The notes under the pieces: model-generated
What the model was told of the DNA's origin: nothing
Seen by the model: only the letters and a program-made list of their open reading frames with translations
Database searches by the model: none
In this document: positions 50,955 through 59,251 of the stretch, in pieces
Layout: each line of letters opens with the position of its first letter
Numbering within the stretch: the stretch's first letter is position 1
Assembly (NCBI GenBank): GCA_001600355.1
Contig: BCJU01000001.1
Coordinates: 2,439,178 to 2,503,177 of the forward strand
Direction: 5' to 3'
DNA length: 64,000 nt
DNA from: Meira nashicola
Lineage: Eukaryota; Basidiomycota; Exobasidiomycetes; Exobasidiales; Brachybasidiaceae
Position numbers and translations under genes: made by a program

Positions 50955-52826
50955 ATGACAACACAAGTATGTCAAATAGACAATGGTTGTCTATTTGATG
51001 AGGATTTAGCTCAAAGAAGAGAAGATGAATGCCTGGCTTTAGAAGCAATCTTGCCACAAGATCAAATCAGTATACGAAATGGAAGACAAGATGGCGTTGC
51101 AAAAACTTCATCTTTGCCTTCTATCCTTTTTACCATCCCTATCAGTTTTGATGAACCCAAAAGGGTGAGAATAAGATCTCATCTGATCTCTAATGAAGAA
51201 AAGGAGGGAGATAATTTGAACGACCTTTCCACAAGTATTGAAAAGATGAGCATTCATTCAACGCCTTTAAGGAATAAGAACTCTAGTCAAGCTCAACAAA
51301 GAAGTGTTCCAACAAAAAGAGCTGAAGGGAAGAAAGTTGAAAGAGAAAGTTTGTCAAGCAACAATCGCTCTCCTAACAACAAAAGCCAAGATTGGATAGA
51401 AACAATAGAAGAAACAGTGCTTGAGAATATCTTGCATCTTCCGCCTGTTCGAGCACTTGTCAAATTGCCAAACGGATATCCTGACAAAGAGCCGCCTAGG
51501 ATCGCGTATATTTCATCAGATTTTATCGGCAAGGTGAGCGTACAAGGCGATCAAGTTGCATTTATTCAACCCCAAAGACGATCAATATTCTCAATCGCAT
51601 CAACACAAGCTGCCATGTCTCGTGCAAATATGATAAAGCAACTTAAGACTTCCCTTCTTAATGCATGGGAAGAGATGTCAGGAGAAGTGTTGTATTATTG
51701 GTATGAAATGTTACGTGAATCTTTGTGGGGCGGAGAGGACAGTATCTTGAAGGATGAATTACATAAAAACGACATACTGTTGCACGAGTATGTAGTTCCT
51801 GGACAAGATAATTCCACTACACGGCTGTCTACAATCGTTCGTACAAATGACATTCTTTGTAAACGAAAGAATTTCGAAGGGGAGAGATATGGATGTGGAA
51901 TTTGTTTAGAAGACGTACGCGGTGGAAAATGTTGGAAATTATCGTGCAAGCATATCTTTTGTCAACATTGTCTTACCGAATATGTTTCAAGATCAATCAC
52001 AGACGGCTATCCACGTCAAGCAACTGCTTGTCCTGACCCGGAATGCGTTAAATTACGTGTGAAAGCAGAAAATGCAGCTGAATCTACCTCAATTCCTGTA
52101 AACAACGAAAAGAGCTCTTTTCAGTTATACAATTTGAACGAAAATAGTGTGGGTATCATTACAGAAGATGAAATTGTTTCATTAGTGGGTAAAAATCTAT
52201 TACAGAGATTACATGATCTTCAAGAAAAAGCACTCGCACTGCGTGATCCAACATTTGGCTTTTGTCCAAGACCGGGATGTGAACAACTAGTTCATGGCGA
52301 TCCAAAAGACGTTGGGACTGCATATGAAGCTATGCGTCAATGTGCTGCATGTTCTTATGCATATTGCGTCTATTGTTCGAAAAGTTGGCATTACGGTAAC
52401 CCTTGTAATATCGTTTCGAATACCGCTCTTATTGAAGCATATCAAAAGACAACGGAAGGAAGTACAGAAAGAAAGATGATGGAAATGAAATATGGAAAGT
52501 CAAATTTAGAAAGAATGGTTCGCACGTTTGAAGAAGAGCGAAGCAATCGAGCTTGGATCGAAGCAAATACGCAAAGATGTCCATGCTGTCATGTTCCTAT
52601 CACCAAGAATTTTGGCTGTAATCATATGATTTGCAAAGCTTGCAATACGCATTTCTGTTACAGATGCGGAACAAGATTACCACCTAATGAACCTTACAAA
52701 CACTTTAATACACCTGGCATATCATGTTACATGAAATTATTCGATGCCGACATGATGGACGCAGGTGGTTGGGAGCCAATCATTGGAGCGGATGAGATAA
52801 ATGCATGGGAAGCAGACAACTTATAA
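50955..52826 (+). CDS. RWD-RBR E3 ubiquitin ligase (RNF14/ITT1-like)
   Basis: The 623-residue protein begins with an RWD-type domain (REDECLALEAILPQD, LVKLPNGYPDKEPP), then RING1 (about 313; CGICLEDVRGGKCWKLSCKHIFC), an IBR (CPRPGCEQLV, CAACSYAYCVYC) and RING2 (about 541; CPCCHVPITKNFGCNHMICKACNTHFCYRCG). The RING2 cysteine in GCNHMIC is in the position of the catalytic Cys of RBR ligases. This order matches RNF14 and yeast Itt1, which modulates translation termination factors; RNF14 acts on stalled ribosomes. The open frame starts upstream with TTG at 50877; I use the first ATG at 50955. It ends 82 bp from the convergent UTP7 gene. Confidence 0.9.
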   Translation: MTTQVCQIDNGCLFDEDLAQRREDECLALEAILPQDQISIRNGRQDGVAKTSSLPSILFTIPISFDEPKRVRIRSHLISNEEKEGDNLNDLSTSIEKMSIHSTPLRNKNSSQAQQRSVPTKRAEGKKVERESLSSNNRSPNNKSQDWIETIEETVLENILHLPPVRALVKLPNGYPDKEPPRIAYISSDFIGKVSVQGDQVAFIQPQRRSIFSIASTQAAMSRANMIKQLKTSLLNAWEEMSGEVLYYWYEMLRESLWGGEDSILKDELHKNDILLHEYVVPGQDNSTTRLSTIVRTNDILCKRKNFEGERYGCGICLEDVRGGKCWKLSCKHIFCQHCLTEYVSRSITDGYPRQATACPDPECVKLRVKAENAAESTSIPVNNEKSSFQLYNLNENSVGIITEDEIVSLVGKNLLQRLHDLQEKALALRDPTFGFCPRPGCEQLVHGDPKDVGTAYEAMRQCAACSYAYCVYCSKSWHYGNPCNIVSNTALIEAYQKTTEGSTERKMMEMKYGKSNLERMVRTFEEERSNRAWIEANTQRCPCCHVPITKNFGCNHMICKACNTHFCYRCGTRLPPNEPYKHFNTPGISCYMKLFDADMMDAGGWEPIIGADEINAWEADNL

Positions 52827-52909
52827 TTTCTTGTGAAAACACTGTATATTAAATACTTAAACATTAGATAAATTTTATTACTGTATCTTGTACAACACAA
52901 CATTTAACT

Positions 52910-54880
52910 TCACTTGCGTGATCTACGAGAGAAATAATCCAAGGCAGTTCGAGGTTGTGCATTATTGTCATTATCACTTCGATCCTTTCGAGCTCGTCTT
53001 ATACCTTCATTCTTTGCACGTAAAGCAGCTGAGTTGAAATCGTCAACATTTTTGCTTCGCTTGATAGCGACTTTCTTTTGTGCACCGTCTCTTCCACGCA
53101 TCTTACGCTTTGAATTGTCTTTTCCCTTTCCTATATAAGTAGGCTCATTCCAGTCTCGTCTTTCGACAGTACCTTTACCATCAAAAGGTGCGTCCTCATC
53201 ATCATCTCCAGATTCATTGCTGATATCATCTTCTTCGATTTCCCCTTCACGATGCAAACGTTGACGAACCTCATCAACTACAGCATCTTCACCTTCGTCA
53301 GCTTTACCTTGTAAACGCAAACGTTCCATTCTTGTAAGACGTGCAAACGGTCTTCCATCAGCTGAACGTGGTAACTTGTTTTTATCCATATCTGGTGCAT
53401 AATTTTCGTCAGTCTCTACGTTCAATTGACCCAACATATCAGGATCCAAAGTGATTGTTTCAGGTCGAATTTTATCAAGCAATGATCGAACTTCTCTTTC
53501 ACGACGGCTTTGACGACTTTCAAACGGATCCAATTCGCTCGAATCAAATCTTGGCTCACCCGATCCTGGCACGATTAATGAATCAAATCCGTTCGAATGT
53601 GCAACGCCCAACACATCTTCAAAAGGGCAAAAGTTTACTTGGATAGGTTCACCTTTGGGAAATCCATTTGTCAAATATGGTCCTGGAGGTGCTTTTCCCA
53701 TAGCTTTTTGAGTATTGTATACGCTTACATGATTACCCCAACCAACGCCTAAAAGTCCTCTTTGACTGTATGTGATATCAGTTGCAGGTCTTCTGCTAAT
53801 CCATTCACGTACAGCGCCCTTTCCAAGCATTCGAGCATCCCACACTTTTACACTGCCATCCATTCCGCTCGTTGCCATCTCTCGTCCACCAGATTTAGCT
53901 GATACACTTATTCCGCTTACGGGTCCACGATGTGCTAACATTTTCAATGCAGGTGAAGAGAGATTCGGGGTCCAAAGAGTGGCTGTACCATTTGAATGAC
54001 CAAGATGAATGACGGCTGTTAAGGGATTTTGCGCCATAGTAGAACATGGTCCAAGTCCAGTTCGATGTTCTGCAACGATATTACCTGTTGATGTATCTTG
54101 ATATCGTAAGAAGCCAGCATGTCCTACTGTTGCCAAGAGGAAATGATAAGGTAAAAATTGCATTCTGTTGACGTCTGTGTGTTTTTGTAATCGATGTATT
54201 TCTGTTCCTTGATTGTCGTATATGTAGGTATACTTCTTTTGTGCAACAGCAAAGAAAGAAGTATTATGAAGCCATGTAACATCTCGAACCGTTTCATTGA
54301 CGTTGATCTCACACATTAATTTTCCTGTTTGCCAATCCATAGCTGCTAAATGTCCTTTCCTTCCACCCAACAAAAGATGTCTACCATTTCGAGTATAGGA
54401 CGCGCGATAGGGACCTCTTCCTGCGTTAGATTTGCCTCCAGAAAGATCCAAAGAGAATGATTTATTCGCTGCATCTACAGAAACGCTTTCCTTGATTTGG
54501 CTTTGTGTAACCTTTGCTGTACGTTCTAAAGCATCTTCCGTTTCTATCAAGCCAGATTCTTCTCCTACTGCTGAAGAATAGAGATAATCATTGACATCCT
54601 TTGCGTGTTGTGCTGCTCTCTTTTGATTAAGGTGAACGTTGTTTAGATGAGATCTTAACTTTTTGTCTTTGATTTTTTGGTATTTAGAAGGTGCTGTCGC
54701 ATCTGGTAAAGGTGTTGTCTGAGATAATGAAGGAGGTAAAGCAGTTGTTCGTAAGATGCTATTATCTTGCTTTGCAAGTGCTTCTTCACTATGACGACTT
54801 GTATTGGATTTTCCATTCCCATTTTTGTTGCCACCTTTGACTACTTTTCGCCTTGATGGGCCAGCCTCTGATGAAGACAT
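52910..54880 (-). CDS. UTP7: U3 snoRNP / small-subunit processome protein UTP7
   Basis: The 656-residue protein has a basic N-terminus, a central WD40 propeller (about 165-400; GRHLLLGGRKGHLAAMDW, TSFFAVAQKKYTYIYD, MATSGMDGSVKVWDAR), a BING4-type C-terminal block (about 430-530) and a Lys/Arg-rich acidic tail. The block ARHLQKHTDVNRMQFLPYHFLLATVG-like sequence (in parts LQKHTDVNRMQFLPYHF) is typical of Utp7/WDR46. It acts in 18S pre-rRNA processing in the nucleolus. The ATG at 54880 is first in frame. It is divergent from SSU72. Confidence 0.95.
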   Translation of the reverse strand: MSSSEAGPSRRKVVKGGNKNGNGKSNTSRHSEEALAKQDNSILRTTALPPSLSQTTPLPDATAPSKYQKIKDKKLRSHLNNVHLNQKRAAQHAKDVNDYLYSSAVGEESGLIETEDALERTAKVTQSQIKESVSVDAANKSFSLDLSGGKSNAGRGPYRASYTRNGRHLLLGGRKGHLAAMDWQTGKLMCEINVNETVRDVTWLHNTSFFAVAQKKYTYIYDNQGTEIHRLQKHTDVNRMQFLPYHFLLATVGHAGFLRYQDTSTGNIVAEHRTGLGPCSTMAQNPLTAVIHLGHSNGTATLWTPNLSSPALKMLAHRGPVSGISVSAKSGGREMATSGMDGSVKVWDARMLGKGAVREWISRRPATDITYSQRGLLGVGWGNHVSVYNTQKAMGKAPPGPYLTNGFPKGEPIQVNFCPFEDVLGVAHSNGFDSLIVPGSGEPRFDSSELDPFESRQSRREREVRSLLDKIRPETITLDPDMLGQLNVETDENYAPDMDKNKLPRSADGRPFARLTRMERLRLQGKADEGEDAVVDEVRQRLHREGEIEEDDISNESGDDDEDAPFDGKGTVERRDWNEPTYIGKGKDNSKRKMRGRDGAQKKVAIKRSKNVDDFNSAALRAKNEGIRRARKDRSDNDNNAQPRTALDYFSRRSRK

Positions 54881-55173
54881 GATTGGATGAGAAATATATT
54901 ATCGTAAATAAGAATATTGTCACACCTACCCAACAGAGATGATAGCAGCAAGGGTGCCACTGAGAGTTTCCTATTTGACTTTTTTCTCAATATGCAGCTA
55001 AGAAAAAAAATAAAAAATTTCACGCGTTAAAATCAGAAGCGGAGTTAAATGTCAAGCTACGACTTCCGCTAGAACCAATATGCTTGACAGCTTAATCGCG
55101 TCGCTAGTCAAACAATTCATATCTTCCATCCAACACCTTACAAGCAAGATCATACTTGTCAATCTTTAGCAAA

Positions 55174-55946
55174 ATGTCGATGGATGTAAGTTCAAGCAAG
55201 TATATACAAAGTGGAGCTCCTTTACCACCTTTACCGGGATCGGAAGAAATGGCAGCAAAGGTAGCAGCATATAATCAAAGTCAAGATTCAGATAGACCAC
55301 CACCGGGAAATTTATTTTGCGTCGTTTGTGCATCAAATAATAATCGTAGTATGGAAGCTCATAATGTTTTACAACATGCTGGCTTGAATGTTACTTCAGC
55401 AGGAACAGGAAGTGCTGTAAGATTACCGGGTCCTTCTGCCGATAAACCAAATATATACACTTTTGGTACTCCATACGATACCATTTACCGAGATCTTGAA
55501 GGGAAAGATCAAAGATTGTGAGTAGCATTTCTCTCTTTCGATTTGATTTATCTTGATCCAGCTGACAATCTTTTTTTCCTGCTAGATATACGCTCAATGG
55601 GCTTCTACCGATGTTGGATCGCAATAGAAGAATCAAATCAGCTCCAGAACGTTTTCAAGAAAGAAGGAATTTGGCCGATATTGTGATTACATGCGAAGAA
55701 AGATGCTTTGATGCAGTCTGTGAAGATTTACTGTCAAGACATGGGGAATTGAACAGACCTGTTCATGTGATCAATGTGGAAATTCGAGATGATCATCAAT
55801 CCGCTTTAGCTGCCGGTAAAGCAATTCTAGATTTGGCAAATGTGATCGAAGCTTCTTCTTCGTTAGACGATGACATTACATCAATCTTGGAACGTCATCA
55901 AGAAAGGTTTCCACATGCTTTGCTGCACAGCATTCACTATTATTGA
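55174..55946 (+). CDS. SSU72: RNA polymerase II CTD phosphatase SSU72 (two exons)
   Basis: Exons are 55174-55517 and 55586-55946; the 68-nt intron has a GTGAGT donor and CTAG acceptor in phase 2. The 234-residue product has the active-site loop [12 protein letters not shown], which fits the CX5R signature of low-molecular-weight-type phosphatases, then [20 protein letters not shown] across the junction, [28 protein letters not shown] and a C-terminal [11 protein letters not shown]. Ssu72 removes Ser5 and Ser7 phosphates from the Pol II CTD within the cleavage and polyadenylation factor. About 45 N-terminal residues precede the catalytic loop, longer than in yeast. The frame opens at TTG; the first ATG is at 55174. 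Confidence 0.95.
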
Positions 55947-56126
55947 GCGCTATACTTTCATCTCATCTGTCGCATTTGGGTACTAACGAAAAGGGTTTCA
56001 TTATGCACTACACACATATATACATCATCTGTAACAATACATTTTCATCCAATCAAAATCGTCTTGTAAGTGAGAAAAAACAGGTAAACACTTCTTTACA
56101 TCGTTTGCTTTCAAGTATACAATTTT

Positions 56127-58022
56127 TTAAGCAGATGTTCCATTCGCTTCTTCGCCTTTGTTCACTGCCAAAAGTACGCAATGTTGACCTCCTGCATTTG
56201 CAAATACTGTACTGAATGGTTTCAATTGTTTGCTCACAACAGGTGTTGGCGTTTCAATTTGCTCTTCATCTCCTTGACCCAATTGAGATGAAACACCGAA
56301 ACCCCAAGAATACACTGTGCCCGTTTGATCGACGGCTAAGTTGTGTCGTGCACCACAAGAGATGCTCGTAATCTTTGCATCATTTGGGAAAGGTATATGC
56401 GCTGGAGTACGAACATATTCATCCGGAGGTGGACCACGACGGGGAGGCATATCCTCTTCACTCAGAATCATTTCTGTTCCAGAAATTCCACCCCCGCCCG
56501 GTCCAGTTTGTGAAGCTCTTTTCTCTGCCATCCTTTTTTCGTATGCAATCATTTCACTTTTGAGCTCTTCATCACGTTGAGCCGACCATGCATTTCTTGC
56601 TTCCACTACTTCCTTCATTGCAGGGTGCGATTCAGAAATACCAAGTTCCAACCCATCACATCGTCCACAACCGAACACACGACCATCGTCAAGTAAGAAC
56701 AAGCTGTGATGCTGACCGCCATGAGCTTGAATGACTCTAGCTCCTCCCAAGTTCTTTGGAGAAAGGCTGGGAACGCGTTCGGGCATGGTAAGGACATCGT
56801 CTCTTGTTCCGACACCCAATTGACTTAGAGTATTGAGACCCCAAGCCCACACTTCGCCACGCTTATCAATAGCAAAACTATGATAAGCTGCCGCACCAAT
56901 GGAAACGATATCGCGTAAATGCAATCTCTCTGGTGTAAGACCATTGATCTTGCGTCTTTCGATGATACGTCTGCCCAATTGACCTTGCTGTCCGTTGCCC
57001 CAAGAGAAAACGATACCTTCGGTGGATAAAGCCAAAACGTGATCTGCACCACATGAAACTTGTACAAAGCTATGCTTGATCAAAGCAGGAAGGGAGACGG
57101 GCTTGTATTGAAGTTTTGCCGAACCAATTGTTCCATCAAAGCCTAATAAACCGTCGTTGGATCGGAAACTTCCCCAAACACGCAATTCGCCACGATCACT
57201 TAATGCCACACTAACACTATCACCAGCTGCTACTCGTGTTGCTCTGAATTGCTCCACTGCACCTTCTGTGCCTCCTCCCAATGATGCTGTTCCACCCAGG
57301 ATGCCATGACCGGTAGGCGAAAGGCCTTCAACAGGTAGTGGCTGAGTTTCCAATTCTTCAGTCTCTACATTCGGGTCTCTTGAAGTTTCTCTGCCCAAAC
57401 AAGCATTGTCATTGATTCCCCAAGAGAATATTCTTCCAGTTGAATCGATTGCCAATGTATGCATACCTCCTGCAGCTACAGTCTCTAAACCTTGAGAGCC
57501 AAGCTTTCCTCCTTTAATCATTTCACCCATCAATGCATGTCTTCTTGGTCTTTTAATTTCATCCAAAACATCCGTTCCTAGCCCATGTTGACCCATATCA
57601 CCATTTCCAAAGACAAAAGCTTCTCTGGTTATCACGGGTGGCTGTTTTGACAAATCTTGGGCTTTTTGTGAAATATTGCTAAAGGGTGAACTGACTGAGC
57701 TTGCCAAATGTTCTTGTAACAATGCTTTTGTGATGGGAAGGAGAGGTGCCGGTAACGCATTTATTCCTTTTTTGATCACATACAGTGCTGGATCTTGTCT
57801 TGATCTTTTTACACTTCTTGGAGTGCCAGCAACAGAAGGCGTTGCAATTGCACTCAACTTTCCATTTGCGATTCCATCAATTTCACCAGATGCTTTACGT
57901 TTGCCTGGTGTTCTTGGATTATTTGTTTCAACAGGTGCAATCGAAGGTGTACGACTGCGACCTCTTTTGTTTCCCGCAGGATTAGCAGATGCTTTTGGTG
58001 GAACCAATGCTTTTGCCGGCAT
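56127..58022 (-). CDS. Ran guanine nucleotide exchange factor RCC1/PRP20
   Basis: The 631-residue protein has a basic Ala/Pro-rich N-terminus, followed by RCC1 propeller repeats: FVFGNGDMGQHGLGTD, TLAIDSTGRIFSWGIND, LALSTEGIVFSWGNGQQGQLG, SFAIDKRGEVWAWGLNTLSQLG, SLFLLDDGRVFGCGRCDGLELG and NLAVDQTGTVYSWGFGVSSQLGQG. This pattern, with the conserved Gly-Gly-X-H-type turns, matches RCC1/Prp20/Pim1, the chromatin-bound Ran GEF that drives nuclear transport. An insert (about 485-530) contains Gly/Pro-rich sequence. The ATG at 58022 is first in frame. ACGCGT hexamers occur upstream, but the hexamer is common by chance. It is convergent with SSU72 (180 bp). Confidence 0.92.
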   Translation of the reverse strand: MPAKALVPPKASANPAGNKRGRSRTPSIAPVETNNPRTPGKRKASGEIDGIANGKLSAIATPSVAGTPRSVKRSRQDPALYVIKKGINALPAPLLPITKALLQEHLASSVSSPFSNISQKAQDLSKQPPVITREAFVFGNGDMGQHGLGTDVLDEIKRPRRHALMGEMIKGGKLGSQGLETVAAGGMHTLAIDSTGRIFSWGINDNACLGRETSRDPNVETEELETQPLPVEGLSPTGHGILGGTASLGGGTEGAVEQFRATRVAAGDSVSVALSDRGELRVWGSFRSNDGLLGFDGTIGSAKLQYKPVSLPALIKHSFVQVSCGADHVLALSTEGIVFSWGNGQQGQLGRRIIERRKINGLTPERLHLRDIVSIGAAAYHSFAIDKRGEVWAWGLNTLSQLGVGTRDDVLTMPERVPSLSPKNLGGARVIQAHGGQHHSLFLLDDGRVFGCGRCDGLELGISESHPAMKEVVEARNAWSAQRDEELKSEMIAYEKRMAEKRASQTGPGGGGISGTEMILSEEDMPPRRGPPPDEYVRTPAHIPFPNDAKITSISCGARHNLAVDQTGTVYSWGFGVSSQLGQGDEEQIETPTPVVSKQLKPFSTVFANAGGQHCVLLAVNKGEEANGTSA

Positions 58023-58483
58023 TATTACTCTTGCGAAATATGAGTAGATTGTGATGAGTTTGAAAGAGGAATTCTTTTAGTCGATTTCAAGAGCAACACC
58101 ACTTTCTTCTTCTCAATAATTTTGCATGTCCTTTACGCGTGCTCAGGGCACGTGTGTGTGTTGCTTTATTCTCTCTCTTTTTTTTGTCTGTCCCTGATTT
58201 GGCAGAAGTCTAAGTCTAGATCTAGAACGCGTAGCCCGCGTGGACATTTTCGGCTTTTGTGTTGATCTGAGGAGAAAGTGCAAGAGCACACCATTGATGC
58301 ACACACTCCCTCTAGTCCGCCTGCACGGCACAGCCTACTCCACAAATGGTAATTTGAAAAGTGTTGATCTACTGATAAGCAGCAGCATGTCAAACGTCAA
58401 AAGTGTCTGAGGAGAAAAACATAAATAGACCACATCATCCATCCTATTCTGATTTATTTCTCTTCACTCAATTCTTATTCAGT
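58023..58483. other. Divergent promoter region RCC1 / CON-6
   Basis: This 461 bp contains a TATA-like element at 58420-58428 (listed separately) and two ACGCGT hexamers (58135 and 58227). No RNA gene is seen. Confidence 0.5.
58420..58428 (+). promoter_or_regulatory. Candidate TATA element of the CON-6-type gene
   Basis: CATAAATAG lies 56-64 bp before the ATG at 58484. It is a motif match only, but its spacing suits a short 5' UTR. Confidence 0.35.
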
Positions 58484-58859
58484 ATGGCCCAATATCGCTC
58501 TCATAAACGTAAGATTCCCAAAGAACGTCGTGTTGGAGGCTGGAGAGTAGGTATTTTGAATATGAATGAATGCATCAATGCTACAACCCCTTTACTAACC
58601 TTTCTTGTCCTTCTCTTTTTGTCAGGCTGCCCTTAACAATCCCGGAACAAGTAAAGAAGGTCGTGCACATGCCAGAAGACAATTGATCTTGGTAAGTCAA
58701 AGCAAGATGTCTGCCCCTGAATTTTGCACAGGCATATATTAATAAATTTGCCTTTTTATTCTTTCACAGCATGGACATGTCATCGATGCGTTTACCTCTA
58801 CTTCAATGAATACGAGAGTACGTCGTTGGTTAGGCTTACGAGCAAGACATCGTCGTTAA
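58484..58859 (+). CDS. CON-6-type conidiation protein, small (three exons)
   Basis: Exons are 58484-58546, 58626-58691 and 58770-58859. Both introns (79 and 78 nt) have GTAGGT and GTAAGT donors, CAG acceptors and phase 0. The 72-residue product reads RRVGGWRAALNNPGTSKEGRAHARRQL in parts, then HGHVIDAFTSTS, and ends basic (RARHRR). The middle matches the CON-6 repeat (K/R-A-x-L-x-N-P-x-x-S-x-E-x-K-x-H-A-x-x-x-L), first described as a conidiation-specific protein in Neurospora. Only one copy of the repeat is present. The exons are too short to stand out individually, but the splice sites and frame fit is good. It may be expressed late or under stress; that is inference. Confidence 0.72.
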
Positions 58860-59251
58860 GAAAAGCCTCTCTAGGTTTATGTCAAATTTGCTTCCCTTTA
58901 CAGATTGATTATATGTTTCATTGCTATTTCATTGTTGTGGCTTTCTCTTTGATTTCCATGCATTTTTCGCCTTGGCTTTACTCCACTCTGGCTCAGCTGT
59001 GTGCTCAGTTTATTATTTTAGACCAACAACTGCTTGAACGCGTCATGACCCTGATTGAATGCGTAGAGGGGAATTTCTGCAATAAGCTATTATTTATTCT
59101 ATATTTGGGAAAAATAAATGCGTGGATCAAAGGGGCATCATTACGATCATATCATTCAATAACTTTGAAAAAGATAATCAAGATGGCTATGAATTGAAGC
59201 TCCAAAAGATACATTGAATCAACAAGAAAATCTTTGGTGCCAACATAAAAC
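58860..59251. other. Intergenic gap CON-6 / OST-alpha-like
   Basis: This 392 bp holds the CON-6 3' UTR and the promoter of the next gene, both on the plus strand. An open frame across it (58724-59197) overlaps CON-6 exon 3 in another frame and looks spurious. Confidence 0.5.

Noticed and set aside
33199..55946. PCF11, SSU72, RPB4, ELL and SWI1-like genes as a functional transcription cluster
   Set aside because: They are spread over 45 kb with unrelated genes between and on mixed strands; essential Pol II genes are common enough for this by chance.
58135..58232. ACGCGT hexamers near RCC1, also near APC5 (43271) and UTP7 (55022), as cell-cycle boxes
   Set aside because: The hexamer is also found in unrelated spacers (28672, 29468, 30493) and several copies are expected by chance in 64 kb.
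58724..59197. 157-codon plus-strand frame after CON-6
   Set aside because: It overlaps CON-6 exon 3 in a different frame and has no recognisable content; the spliced CON-6 model explains the region better.
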